From Bacillus paramycoides (GTDB lineage: Bacteria; Bacillota; Bacilli; Bacillales; Bacillaceae_G), in contig NZ_MAOI01000112.1 of NCBI RefSeq assembly GCF_001884235.1, forward strand, positions 62,001-126,000: DNA of 64,000 nt, given 5' to 3'. The position numbers and the translations under genes are program-made. Below the pieces are notes generated by a model. That model worked only from the letters and a program-made list of their open reading frames with translations. It searched no databases and was not told the DNA's origin. Below, piece by piece: positions 33,829 to 43,927 of the stretch (positions are counted from its first letter, which is position 1; the number at the start of each line of letters is the position of its first letter).

Positions 33829-34287
33829 TCATGCAAACTTCTCATTTTCATATACATGTTTAATCTTATAATCCTTCTTCATAACATATTGCCAAACACT
33901 ATAAGCATAACGATTCATTTTTACAAAACAATTTTCCAAAAAAGAACGAAACTCTGGGTTCGCAACTTCCACTGCCACTTGAGCAAACTTTAATGCCAAT
34001 CGTTTCAAATGTGAAATATAGCAAATAGCAATCCCAATATCCCCTGTATATTCATTATCTGTTTCCATAGCTATTTCAGTAAAATCAGGCCACATTTGTT
34101 CACAAGTTATATGCTGTACATTTTCTCCTTCTTGAAAATTCACTTGTTCATTATATGCCTGCAACATATACGGTAAATGATGCTGTAATATATCCTTTAA
34201 TTCTTCATCTCGAACCATGCTCGTATACTCTCCAACTTTATATATAAGCGTGTAACTATATCTCATCAATTCTTTCATACAATCCAT
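33829..34287 (-). CDS. CotF-like spore coat protein, putative
   Basis: A 152-residue helical protein. The C-terminal part (EVANPEFRSFLENCFVKMNR then AYSVWQYVMKKDYK) resembles the coat-F domain, in which a helical bundle ends with a conserved PxxR...L...YxYMxxxGYY pattern. The N-terminal half forms another helical hairpin. If correct, it is a spore coat or exosporium component made in the mother cell. Ferritin-like helical proteins of other families would look similar. ATG 34287 follows GGGAG at 7 bases. Confidence 0.55.
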   Translation of the reverse strand: MDCMKELMRYSYTLIYKVGEYTSMVRDEELKDILQHHLPYMLQAYNEQVNFQEGENVQHITCEQMWPDFTEIAMETDNEYTGDIGIAICYISHLKRLALKFAQVAVEVANPEFRSFLENCFVKMNRYAYSVWQYVMKKDYKIKHVYENEKFA

Positions 34288-34318
34288 TAAAGTACTCCCT
34301 TCCTATTTCATCTATATA

Positions 34319-35503
34319 CTATAAATATGATGCGATAACATTCGCTATTCTTGCTAGAAACCAATCCCAGCTACTAATTTTCTCAAAATCTGCTTCAGAA
34401 TATCTTTTAGATTTATGAAAATCTTCCTCAAGTCGGCTCCATACTTCTGCTACTACTTTCTTATCATAAATAAAGCAGTTAGATTCAGTATTTAAATAAA
34501 AACTTCTATTATCAAAGTTTGCTGTACCGACATCAACAATTTCATCATCAATAATTGTTACTTTCCCGTGAAAAAATCCATTTCGATATTGATAGATTTC
34601 TGCCCCTGCCATAAGCATTTCTTTTAAATATGGGTAAGCTGCTTGTTTCAGCATTACAGCATCACTCTTAAACGGGACGAGAATTTTTACACGAACACCT
34701 CGATTTAATGCATCTTTTAGCCCCTGCATCATTTCTTTACTCGGTACAAAATATGGTGTGGCGATTATTAAGGAATGTTTCGCCTTCTTTAATAGTGCCC
34801 CATATTCCTGCCATAAACCTTTTCCATTCGAAAATACGTATTGATATTTTACATTTCCTTGTACAGGTAAACCATGATGTATAGGGAGCTTTTCTCCCGT
34901 ATCTTCCTGCCAATCTTCCGTAAATTTCCGTTCCATATCAGCAGCTCCATCCCCTTCGATGCGTACATGATAATCACGCCACGGACCAAATTTAGGATCC
35001 TGTCCAAGATACTCCTTGCCGATATTAAAACCACCGATGTACGATACTTTCCCATCTATAGTAACAATGCGTCTGTGATTACGTTGATGCAAAGAAAAAA
35101 ATAAATTTTTAAATTTAGGGGTTTTACTGAATGTAAACCTCACGCCTTTTTCTTTTAATTGACTAATTATCTTTTTCTTAAGCTTATATCCACCTATCCG
35201 GTCTACTGACAATTTCACATCTACACCACTAGATGCTTTTTTCTCTAATAACCGTAAGAACTCTTGACTTGCTTCATCTTTACCTACAATATAAAAATGA
35301 ATATATATGTACTTTTCTGCGCGATTTATATCATCAAATAAATTCCTATATAACTCATCACCGTTCGTATATAGTTGAAAATCCCCTGATCGAATTTTTT
35401 CTAATTCATAACTACTAGCCATTTTTTTCCCCATTTCCACATCGATGTTCATCCAAGTGAATACACCTATAAAACAAAGTATTACAATGACAAAGTGCTT
35501 CAT
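34319..35503 (-). CDS. Phospholipase D / cardiolipin synthase family protein
   Basis: A 394-residue membrane-anchored PLD enzyme. One N-terminal helix (about 2-17) is followed by two HKD-type half-sites: the first about residues 135-160 (the histidine is in HQRNHRRIVTIDGKVSYIGG), the second near 310-335 (FFHGKVTIIDDEIVDVGT). Cardiolipin synthases condense two phosphatidylglycerols. The first site has HxR instead of HxK, a variation worth noting. It has only one N-terminal helix, against two in typical ClsA-like enzymes, so nuclease or other PLD activity is possible. Confidence 0.85.
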   Translation of the reverse strand: MKHFVIVILCFIGVFTWMNIDVEMGKKMASSYELEKIRSGDFQLYTNGDELYRNLFDDINRAEKYIYIHFYIVGKDEASQEFLRLLEKKASSGVDVKLSVDRIGGYKLKKKIISQLKEKGVRFTFSKTPKFKNLFFSLHQRNHRRIVTIDGKVSYIGGFNIGKEYLGQDPKFGPWRDYHVRIEGDGAADMERKFTEDWQEDTGEKLPIHHGLPVQGNVKYQYVFSNGKGLWQEYGALLKKAKHSLIIATPYFVPSKEMMQGLKDALNRGVRVKILVPFKSDAVMLKQAAYPYLKEMLMAGAEIYQYRNGFFHGKVTIIDDEIVDVGTANFDNRSFYLNTESNCFIYDKKVVAEVWSRLEEDFHKSKRYSEADFEKISSWDWFLARIANVIASYL

Positions 35504-35662
35504 GGATAAATTCCTTTCTCCACATACTGTTATTCCTATATCTTTCCTTTTTTAAAACATTATCATACAAAAAATATGTCATTACATGATATACGTCCAT
35601 ATCAAACAAGAGCTCATCTGCATATTGTATGTTGTATCTTAAAATAAAAGGAGGAAATAACA

Positions 35663-35749
35663 ATGGGCTTCGCACATGGTAATGGATTTGCGCTACTAGT
35701 TGTATTATTTATCCTCTTAATTATCGTCGGTGCTGCTTGCTTCTGCTAA
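35663..35749 (+). CDS. YjcZ-family sporulation micropeptide
   Basis: A 28-residue protein, MGFAHGNGFALLVVLFILLI then IVGAACFC, with a Gly/His start, one membrane helix and C-terminal cysteines. This is the pattern of the YjcZ/SscA-like spore micropeptides that are numerous in bacilli. ATG 35663 follows AAAGGAGGAAATA. CATATTGT at 35621-35628 fits the sigma-K -10 pattern CATANNNT. A strong terminator follows. Confidence 0.85.
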   Translation: MGFAHGNGFALLVVLFILLIIVGAACFC

Positions 35750-35787
35750 GCAGTTATTGTAAGACGATATGCGGATGAAAAAACTAT

Positions 35788-35821
35788 AAAAGCGGACACC
35801 TATTTTTAGGTGTCCGCTTTT
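35788..35821. terminator. Terminator after the YjcZ-type gene
   Basis: A 14-bp perfect stem AAAAGCGGACACCT / AGGTGTCCGCTTTT with a 6-base loop. Confidence 0.9.
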
Positions 35822-35882
35822 CATTTCAAAACTTTTTTCGCCTATTATTGAAATATTAAACGAAAAGAAAAAGTATTTATCA

Positions 35883-36389
35883 TCAAAAAGTTAGCAGTTT
35901 AGCTACTTTCTTACTCTCTGCCTTACGAATATGGCGCTGTTCTGCACGTAATACAGCAATTCGATGTAATTCTTTCTCCTCTTCTGTTTCTGGGATAACA
36001 CGCGGTACAGGAACTGGATTATTCTCCTTACTCAGTGCAACAAAAGTAACGAATGAAGTTGCCGCTACACGTTTTTCACCTGAAATTAAATTTTCCGCTA
36101 CCACTTTAACAAATATCTCCATAGATGTTCTTCCCGTCCAAATTACGAAAGATTCATAACTTACACAATCTGTTGAACGAACTGGATGTAAGAAGTCTAC
36201 CCAATCCATAGACGCTGTGACACATTCCATTCTTGAGTGTCTCGTTGCTGAAATCGAAGCAACCATATCCATCTCCGCTAATATTTTCCCACCAAATAGC
36301 GTATTATGATCATTTAAATCCGTTGGAAATACTCGACTCGTTTTAAACACTCTTGATTCATTTGCAGTTTTCCCCTTTACTTCTGTCAT
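35883..36389 (-). CDS. Acyl-CoA thioesterase (YkhA/YciA-type hotdog)
   Basis: A 168-residue hotdog-fold protein with a single BFIT/YciA domain. It has FPTDLNDHNTLFGGKILAEMD (catalytic Asn/Asp region), ATRHSRMECVTASMDWVDFL and a basic C-terminal tail. The family hydrolyses acyl-CoA to free acid and CoA in the cytoplasm, usually as a hexamer. Chain-length preference is not readable. Monocistronic. Confidence 0.9.
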   Translation of the reverse strand: MTEVKGKTANESRVFKTSRVFPTDLNDHNTLFGGKILAEMDMVASISATRHSRMECVTASMDWVDFLHPVRSTDCVSYESFVIWTGRTSMEIFVKVVAENLISGEKRVAATSFVTFVALSKENNPVPVPRVIPETEEEKELHRIAVLRAEQRHIRKAESKKVAKLLTF

Positions 36390-36491
36390 TGTTATCGCCC
36401 CTTTAATTATTTATCCCTAATATTTCAATAATTACTACACTAAGTGAATTACATGTTTAATATTAACAATCTTTAGAACTTTTAGTCCATA

Positions 36492-36524
36492 AAAAAGAAC
36501 CGATTTTATCAATCGGCTCCTCTA
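36492..36524 (-). terminator. Terminator of the YcgQ/YcgR-type pair
   Basis: Minus strand: AGGAGCCGAT / ATCGGTTCT imperfect stem, then TTTTTT. It overlaps the last codons of the upstream gene. Confidence 0.7.
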
Positions 36525-37378
36525 AATACATATTGTTCTTTCGGCTGTTCAACTTTATTCCATTTCGTTACTTCTAACACAGGAATGTTCGCATGAAACG
36601 GCTGGTAAAATTCAGTTGTTATTTCTCCTTCTACCTGAATCCAGTCATCATTATTCCACTCTACACCTTCTGGTTTTTTTACTAACATACCATATACACC
36701 AGAATCCGCTACGCAATGTATAATACCGAAACGGAATAAGAAATATTGTTCTTTTTTTGAAGAGTCATCGCGGAAAACAAACCCTTTAAAAGATAAAGTT
36801 TTACCAGTAAACTCACCAGGATAATTATAAATTGTCTCCATACCCTTGAGGAAATCCTCATCTTTTAATGCAATATTGTCTTTTGTAACAAACTCTTTCT
36901 TCCCTTTTTCCATTACACCACGATATCCTTCTTTTCCGTAATAAATACTCGTATCTGGTCTTAAGAATTGTCTTGTCATAAATGGATCTTTACTTTCCGC
37001 TTGTGCAACTGGAAAATGAAACCCCTTCGCTTTAACAATGTCCGAATCTAATGTTGCAATTGGGAAAAATAATCCTGAAATAATCGGGAAACAGAACAAT
37101 GTGTACGAAAATGCTTTTTTCCACCATGTATTTTCATCTTTCGAATGATCGTGCCCACAATGACTATGATCACAACTACAATCTTGTTTCTCTTTTTCCT
37201 TTTGATGCTCTTTCTGGAAAACGATAATAATTTGTACAAGCGTTAAGAAACCTAAAATAATAGCTGCAGTTTTTGATAAATAAGCATACTTCATATTTAT
37301 ATATTTCGTAATGTTACCGGAAATATGAAGCTGCCCAATTAAAATTGTGAAACCTAGTAATATATATACCCGAAACAT
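36509..37378 (-). CDS. TIGR03943/YcgQ-like membrane protein
   Basis: A 289-residue protein. There are N-terminal helices (about 2-20, 34-54), a Cys/His cluster CSCDHSHCGHDH (about 67-78), another helix (about 90-110), and an extracytoplasmic domain that includes TLSFKGFVFRD and DDWIQVEGEITTEFYQ. It matches YcgQ of B. subtilis, which is encoded next to YcgR and is linked to zinc limitation. The Cys/His loop could bind a metal. It begins 3 bases after the permease gene and shares its operon. Confidence 0.85.
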   Translation of the reverse strand: MFRVYILLGFTILIGQLHISGNITKYINMKYAYLSKTAAIILGFLTLVQIIIVFQKEHQKEKEKQDCSCDHSHCGHDHSKDENTWWKKAFSYTLFCFPIISGLFFPIATLDSDIVKAKGFHFPVAQAESKDPFMTRQFLRPDTSIYYGKEGYRGVMEKGKKEFVTKDNIALKDEDFLKGMETIYNYPGEFTGKTLSFKGFVFRDDSSKKEQYFLFRFGIIHCVADSGVYGMLVKKPEGVEWNNDDWIQVEGEITTEFYQPFHANIPVLEVTKWNKVEQPKEQYVFRGAD

Positions 37379-37381
37379 AAC

Positions 37382-38278
37382 CTACCACCCCATCGCATAA
37401 ATGAGTAGTGAGCTTGCATAAACAACAAGTGTAACTGTAACTATCACAACAATTACAAATCTTGTTTTAAATGTCGCAAGCATCATAAACATATTTTTAA
37501 TATCCACCATCGGTCCATAAACGAGGAACGCGACAAGTGACGCTGTTGAAAATGTACTTTGGAACGAAGAAGCAATAAATGCATCTGCCTCTGAACAAAG
37601 TGATAATATATAAGCAAGTCCCATCATTACAGCTGATGAAGAAAACGGACCTTGCCCAATAGCAAGCAACGTTGAAGTTTGTACAAACGTTTGAACTGCG
37701 GCAGCAATTAACGCTCCTAACACTAAATATTTACCCATTGAGAAAAATTCCTCAACAGCATGTGTACATACATCCCACATTTTTTTACGTAATGGACGCT
37801 TATGGTTCACTTCTGGGAAGTGGTCATCTCTTAATTGATGCTCTTTAAACATAAATGATAATATAATTCCAACAATAATTGCTACGACAATCGCTACAAT
37901 AGAGCGATACCATACCATGTGCATACTACTCCCAAAGGCAACATATGTTGCAAACAATACAACTGGATTAATAATTGGTCCAGTTAGCATAAATGCAATT
38001 CCAGCATATGGCGGAACACCTTTTCCAATTAATCTTCTTACAATCGGAACAATTCCACATTCACACCCAGGAAACATCATTCCTAAAAAAGTAGCTAATA
38101 GAACAGACAGAAATCGATTCTTAGGCATCCACTTTGCCACCATATCTTCTGTCACAAACATTTGAATGAATCCTGAAATAAATACACCAATTAGCACAAA
38201 CGGAAGTGCTTCGATTAATATCGAGATAAAGATTGTATTCATTTGCAGGAATGCTTTCGGTAATTGAAACAATTCCAT
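37382..38278 (-). CDS. DUF318 permease (YcgR-like)
   Basis: A 298-residue membrane protein with about eight helices of the predicted-permease family DUF318. The signature MFPGCECGIVPIVRRLIGKG and FMLTGPIINPVVLFATY is clear. Related proteins are linked to metal or arsenic handling, and YcgR of B. subtilis is Zur-regulated together with YcgQ. I chose ATG 38278 behind GGAGGACATACATC. I looked for a Zur box upstream and found none convincing. Confidence 0.85.
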   Translation of the reverse strand: MELFQLPKAFLQMNTIFISILIEALPFVLIGVFISGFIQMFVTEDMVAKWMPKNRFLSVLLATFLGMMFPGCECGIVPIVRRLIGKGVPPYAGIAFMLTGPIINPVVLFATYVAFGSSMHMVWYRSIVAIVVAIIVGIILSFMFKEHQLRDDHFPEVNHKRPLRKKMWDVCTHAVEEFFSMGKYLVLGALIAAAVQTFVQTSTLLAIGQGPFSSSAVMMGLAYILSLCSEADAFIASSFQSTFSTASLVAFLVYGPMVDIKNMFMMLATFKTRFVIVVIVTVTLVVYASSLLIYAMGW

Positions 38279-38425
38279 GATGTATGTCCTCCAACTTTTC
38301 ATTAACAATATGTAATTTTAACCCCATTTTATTATTTGGACAAGACTTATACGGAATTCAAAACCTTAATACATATTACATTTTACAAGTTATATTCTAT
38401 TCCAAAATCGAGATTTTATAGCAAA

Positions 38426-38469
38426 AAAGCTGTTCTAGCGCAGTTTTATAACTATGCTAGAGCAGCTTT
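38426..38469 (-). terminator. Terminator of corA
   Basis: A 14-bp stem AAAGCTGTTCTAGC / GCTAGAGCAGCTTT (one G-T) with T runs, directly after the CorA stop. Confidence 0.8.
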
Positions 38470-38476
38470 CTTATGG

Positions 38477-39418
38477 TTAAAAGTAACGTTTCTTCCAAAA
38501 AACAAATGCTAAAGCGAAAGATAATGTTACACATATTATTATTACAATTACAAAACCTTGAGCCTCACCTTCAAACGGAACCTTTACATTCATTCCAAAG
38601 AAACTAGAAACCATTGTTGGTAATGATAAAATAATTGTAATAGAAGTCAACAGTTTCATAACACTATTTAAATTGTTAGAAATAACCGAACTAAATGTAT
38701 TCATCATCCCGCTTAAAATGTGACTATATATTTCTGCCATTTCAATTGCCTGCTTATTTTCAATTAATACATCTTCTAATAAATCTTGATCATCTTCATA
38801 CATTTTTAAAAATGTACTGTTACGCATTAATTTTTGAATAACAATTTTGTTAGCCTTTAATGATGTTGTAAAGTAAACTAAACTTTTTTCAAGGCCTAGC
38901 AACGTAAAAATTTCTTTATTTTTCATCGACTGATTTAATTGGTGCTCTAAATCGATAGTTTTTCGATTAATTTGCTTTAAGTATCTTAAATAATAAGTAG
39001 AAATTGTATATAAGAGCTGAAGTGCGAATCGCGTCTTTTTAAACGTATAAAACTCCTTAATACGTTGATTAATAAAGCGTTCAAAAATTGGATTTTCTTC
39101 TAAACAAATTGTAACAAAACAATCTGGCATTACAATCATACCTATTGGAATCGTGTCATATATCGAATTTCCTTCTTCATCATGTCTAACTGTCGGAATA
39201 TCCACGATAATTAAAGTATTATTGTCTTCCTTTTCAATACGAGAGCGTTCTTCATCATCCAAAGGGTCTTTAATGAAATCTAAGTCTACATTTAAAGTTT
39301 GTACTAGATACTGAATTTCTTCTTCAGTTGGATGAAGTACATTAATCCAGCAACCCTTTTGCATTTCCTCAATCTCTTGTAGTTTTCCGTTTCGGTCTGT
39401 TAAATAAATATTTAACAT
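38477..39418 (-). CDS. corA: CorA-family divalent cation transporter
   Basis: A 313-residue protein. A soluble N-terminal domain (about 1-240) ends in long helices, then two membrane helices at the C-terminus with the universal GMN motif (FFGMNVKVPFEG) between them. It forms a pentameric Mg2+/Co2+ (or Ni2+/Zn2+) channel. ATG 39418 with GGGGTGAT before it is better than the upstream ATG at 39460. A CorC/HlyC-type protein, also tied to Mg2+, lies about 6 kb away but is not cotranscribed. Confidence 0.92.
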   Translation of the reverse strand: MLNIYLTDRNGKLQEIEEMQKGCWINVLHPTEEEIQYLVQTLNVDLDFIKDPLDDEERSRIEKEDNNTLIIVDIPTVRHDEEGNSIYDTIPIGMIVMPDCFVTICLEENPIFERFINQRIKEFYTFKKTRFALQLLYTISTYYLRYLKQINRKTIDLEHQLNQSMKNKEIFTLLGLEKSLVYFTTSLKANKIVIQKLMRNSTFLKMYEDDQDLLEDVLIENKQAIEMAEIYSHILSGMMNTFSSVISNNLNSVMKLLTSITIILSLPTMVSSFFGMNVKVPFEGEAQGFVIVIIICVTLSFALAFVFWKKRYF

Positions 39419-39572
39419 ACTATCACCCCGATTCTTTTTACATGTAGGAATCTGCCTCACTTAAACAACAGTTTTTGAACCGCCATTTTCAGCATATGAA
39501 ACAAACGATTAAATTTCAATAGAAAAATTATTTTGAAAACGTTTTTTTAAGAAAAATCTTGTAAACATAGAA

Positions 39573-39600
39573 AAAGACAGAGTGTTCTCTGCCTTTAAAA
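39573..39600 (-). terminator. Terminator of the flippase gene
   Basis: Minus strand: AGGCAGAG, 4-base loop, CTCTGTCT, then TTTTT. Confidence 0.75.
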
Positions 39601-39604
39601 AAGC

Positions 39605-40984
39605 TTATGTTGCCTTTATAACATATTTAGAAAGCATCCACAAGTTAAAACCAACTGAAATCGTATAGCCAGCGTATGTTGAAATGATAAAACTTACAAA
39701 ATCAAAATAAGGTAGCAATACAATATTTAATACTATCTTTACAATAATTCCGATTACTAATCCTAGCACTGTTTTCTGTTGTTGATTAATTCCTTGTAAC
39801 ATCGCAGCAGTTACCGTAAATAGTGAAAATAGTATACAAGCAGGGGCATAATATTGCAAAATGATACTCCCCATCTCCGGATCATTTCCAGCGCCAAATA
39901 ATAGAGTATATACTGGCTTTGCTAATACCATCATTCCTATTGCTGCCGGTACCGTGATCCCCACCACCAATAAATTCGTCCTCGTAAAGTGTTTATACAG
40001 TAGCTTCTCATTTCCCGCTGTATAAGCTTTCGTCATCTCTGGTACGAGAGACATACTAAAAGCCGTCGCAACAGAAACTGGGATTAGCACAACCATCTGA
40101 ACAAGGCCAATTATCGCATTAATCTTTTCTGCTTCTCCTTGCATATACCCTACTTGTATTAATAGTTTATTGATTGTAAATGTATCAATTGTTTGATACA
40201 ACGGAATTGCCAAACCGACTACAACAAATGGGATGGAATATGTAAATAACTCTTTATATAATGAAAAAAAAGATTTCGTTGTCTGGGGAATACTTGCTAT
40301 CTCCTTTTGTTTCAAGTATTTTCGCCTTTTCATATAATAAGCACTCAAAATAATTAATCCACCTACTGCACCCATAAATGCTCCAAAAGTCGAAATACCA
40401 ACCGCTAACGACACTGATTCTTTTAAAACATATAAAACAACAAAACTTCCTATCAAAATCGTTAAAACACGAAAAAACTGTTCGACAACAACACTCAGTG
40501 CCGACGGTCCCATCGATTGGAATCCTTGAAAGAATCCCCTCAATAAACTCATTACTGGTACAAGTATTAACGCAAAACTTACAATTTGAATATTGTGCGT
40601 GACAGCTACCACACTATTCCCCGACTGATCATTTCCATCAATCACAAGTTTAGCTAAATGTGGTGCTAACATATATAATGCTAAACAAGAAATAACGCCC
40701 ATAATGACCATAAAAACGATACCACTCTTTAGTACTCTCTTAACAGTATGATAATCATTGAGTTGATCATACTTTGAAACCATCTTTGAAACGGCAAGTG
40801 GTAATCCCATCGTTGCAATACTCAACATTATTGTATAAGGACGGTATGCATACGTGTATAATACGTAGCCACTCGTACCCACCATTGCTGTAAATGGTAT
40901 AACATATATAAACCCTAACATTTTAGATATCATCGTTGCCATCGTTAAAAATATCGTTCCACGTAAAAACGGTGATCCTTTCAT
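39605..40984 (-). CDS. SpoVB/MurJ-like polysaccharide flippase
   Basis: A 459-residue MOP-superfamily exporter of the SpoVB/YtgP branch with about 12 helices (GTIFLTMATMISKMLGFIYV at the start; LLRGFFQGFQSMGPSALSVV near 150). These flip lipid-linked sugars such as lipid II or exopolysaccharide units. YtgP and SpoVB themselves are about 520-540 residues, so this protein is shorter at the C-terminus by about two helices, yet it ends cleanly at a terminator. ATG 40984 follows GGGGG at 6 bases. Confidence 0.85.
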   Translation of the reverse strand: MKGSPFLRGTIFLTMATMISKMLGFIYVIPFTAMVGTSGYVLYTYAYRPYTIMLSIATMGLPLAVSKMVSKYDQLNDYHTVKRVLKSGIVFMVIMGVISCLALYMLAPHLAKLVIDGNDQSGNSVVAVTHNIQIVSFALILVPVMSLLRGFFQGFQSMGPSALSVVVEQFFRVLTILIGSFVVLYVLKESVSLAVGISTFGAFMGAVGGLIILSAYYMKRRKYLKQKEIASIPQTTKSFFSLYKELFTYSIPFVVVGLAIPLYQTIDTFTINKLLIQVGYMQGEAEKINAIIGLVQMVVLIPVSVATAFSMSLVPEMTKAYTAGNEKLLYKHFTRTNLLVVGITVPAAIGMMVLAKPVYTLLFGAGNDPEMGSIILQYYAPACILFSLFTVTAAMLQGINQQQKTVLGLVIGIIVKIVLNIVLLPYFDFVSFIISTYAGYTISVGFNLWMLSKYVIKAT

Positions 40985-41057
40985 CACATTCCCCCGCTAC
41001 GCTTTATTATTACACATTATGGACAACTTCTTTTTTTTAGAACTGGAACAAATAAAA

Positions 41058-41083
41058 AAAGCCAATGAAAAATCATTGACTTT
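41058..41083 (-). terminator. Terminator of the DedA gene
   Basis: An 11-bp stem AAAGTCAATGA / TCATTGGCTTT (one G-T) with a short loop and T run on the minus strand, overlapping the DedA stop. Confidence 0.8.
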
Positions 41084-41684
41084 AACGAGTTGTTTTTCTC
41101 TTTTTCAAATACTTTAAACCGAAGTAAAGAGCTATAAATAGGACTGCTCCTATAATTATGTAATGTGTATAATCAGATGCATACTCTTTAATATGACGCC
41201 AATTTCCACCAAGCTTTTCTCCTAAGTATATAAATAGAATTGACCATGGGATAATCGCTACTACTGTATAAAGTGTAAAGAGTTTTAAAGGCATCTTTGC
41301 TAATCCTGCCGGAATAGATATTGCATGACGTACAACTGGGATAAAACGTGCCGAAAATATTACTCCAGCTCCATAACGCTTAAACCAATTTTCTGCTATG
41401 TCTAAATGATGTTTATTAATAAGCAGATATTTTCCATATTTCTCAACAACCGGACGCCCTCCGTAATATCCAAGCCAGTATAAAAAGATTTGTGCTAAAG
41501 TACCACCGATTGTTCCCGCGATAACAGCCCCGACAAAACTAATTTTTTCTTGCGCAACTAAAAACCCTGCATACGAAAGAACAATTTCACTTGGAATTAT
41601 TTCAATCATTAAACCTAGTGCTACCCCGAAGTATCCTAGACTTGCAAAGAATTGTAATAACTGATCTATTATATTCGCTAACAT
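41082..41684 (-). CDS. DedA family membrane protein
   Basis: A 200-residue DedA/VTT-domain protein with four or five helices. The signatures are EIIPSEIVLSYAGFLVAQ, GGTLAQIFLYWLGYYGGRP, and FSARFIPVVRHAISIPAGLA with the essential arginine pair. DedA proteins recycle lipid carriers (undecaprenyl phosphate) or phospholipids across the membrane. The substrate here is unknown. The 140-bp leader contains a sigma-E-like sequence (GTTATATT, 14 bases, CATATTCT). Confidence 0.9.
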   Translation of the reverse strand: MLANIIDQLLQFFASLGYFGVALGLMIEIIPSEIVLSYAGFLVAQEKISFVGAVIAGTIGGTLAQIFLYWLGYYGGRPVVEKYGKYLLINKHHLDIAENWFKRYGAGVIFSARFIPVVRHAISIPAGLAKMPLKLFTLYTVVAIIPWSILFIYLGEKLGGNWRHIKEYASDYTHYIIIGAVLFIALYFGLKYLKKRKTTR

Positions 41685-41947
41685 ATTCTTTTCTATCTCC
41701 TTTTTTCTTCACATACCCTCCATTATCACATAAAGATTGCCATCTGCCAATATAATCATGTGAACCTCTTCATCTGAATCATAGATTTTGAAGAGGAATA
41801 CGCCTTCTTATTTTTTGTTAAAAGAATATGTACAACCTTTTTTCAATATAACCTTGGCATGATACAAAATTAACTTTACTATCCCTCTATTTACGGGCTT
41901 GTCGACTAATAATCAACGTAAATATAACAAACGAGACCGATTAATTA

Positions 41948-42565
41948 TTAGTCCAGTAGCCTTTCTTTATTTCTATCTTTCATATACGCAAACATTTCTT
42001 TAATTTGCCATTCTGTATTTCTAGCATTTGATAAATCAGGTATTTCGTTTTCACTAAAGAAATCTATATCTTCTGTTTCAATGCTTAATTTCTTTTCTCC
42101 ACCAACAATCTCACAACCTATAAAAATTTTATATACATGTGTAGCTGATAGAGATGGTTGATGTTTTTCTTTATCGAATATAGCTAGTAGCCTAAAATGA
42201 TCTACCTCATAGCCTGTCTCTTCTAAAACTTCTTTAGTAGCGACTTCTGTTGGAGTATAACCAACATCAGCCCATCCACCTGGTAATGCCCAACTCCCAT
42301 CACTTTTTTCTTTCACAAATAATAATTTGTCATTTTGAAACACTACCGCTCGTATATCAACTTTAGGAGTTTGATAGCCTGTCTCACTTGCAAATAATTT
42401 CTCTACTACTTCCCAATCTGTTTTTGTGTAATGTGACATCATTGAAATTGAAATGTCTCGTAATTGTTGGAAACGCTCTATATCATACACATCTTTGGAG
42501 TACGTTAAACCAGCTTGTGCTATCGACTGTATTTGTTTTACCCAATCAATCCATTTAACCGTCAT
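41948..42565 (-). CDS. NUDIX hydrolase with N-terminal NUDIX_N2 domain
   Basis: A 205-residue protein. A helical N-terminal domain (about 1-65, Nudix_N_2 type) precedes a NUDIX domain with box GGWADVGYTPTEVATKEVLE followed by ETGY (about 95-117). The arginine of the canonical REUXEE is Lys here, a conservative change. Related enzymes act on ADP-ribose or similar nucleoside diphosphate derivatives. The 263 bases between it and the DedA gene hold no gene. Confidence 0.88.
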   Translation of the reverse strand: MTVKWIDWVKQIQSIAQAGLTYSKDVYDIERFQQLRDISISMMSHYTKTDWEVVEKLFASETGYQTPKVDIRAVVFQNDKLLFVKEKSDGSWALPGGWADVGYTPTEVATKEVLEETGYEVDHFRLLAIFDKEKHQPSLSATHVYKIFIGCEIVGGEKKLSIETEDIDFFSENEIPDLSNARNTEWQIKEMFAYMKDRNKERLLD

Positions 42566-42631
42566 CTCTACACAACTCCATTCTCTATCAAATAAATACT
42601 ATGTTACTTTTTTGGTACATCTTTATTATAC

Positions 42632-42661
42632 AAAAAAAGAGATTGATAATGTTCCAATCTC
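42632..42661 (-). terminator. Terminator of cotH
   Basis: Minus strand: GAGATTG / CAATCTC with a 9-base loop and TTTTTTT. Confidence 0.8.
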
Positions 42662-42669
42662 CTTCAAAA

Positions 42670-43752
<1,083 letters not shown>

Positions 43753-43778
43753 TCATCCCTTCCCAGTTCTCTTCATTC

Positions 43779-43786
43779 AATGTATG
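43779..43786 (-). promoter_or_regulatory. Sigma-K-like -10 element of cotH
   Basis: CATACATT (CATANNNT) lies on the minus strand 33 bases before the cotH start. No clear -35 element was seen. Confidence 0.3.
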
Positions 43787-43867
43787 CGCCTTGTCTTGTC
43801 CATACATCTGCAATCATCTATTTATATAAAATTACACTCTTGTCCTGTTCAGAAAGATGCCTAAATT

Positions 43868-43875
43868 CATATCAT
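43868..43875 (+). promoter_or_regulatory. Sigma-K-like -10 element of exsB
   Basis: CATATCAT (CATANNNT) lies 53 bases before the exsB start. The late mother-cell timing fits an exosporium protein; inference. Confidence 0.3.
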
Positions 43876-43927
43876 GTTAAGGAAAAAGAATACCTTTTCA
43901 ATTTAATACATGATAAGGAGGATTTCT

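Noticed and set aside
38279-38425. Zur box upstream of the YcgR-type permease
   Set aside because: AT-rich stretches were inspected but none matched the Zur half-site well enough.
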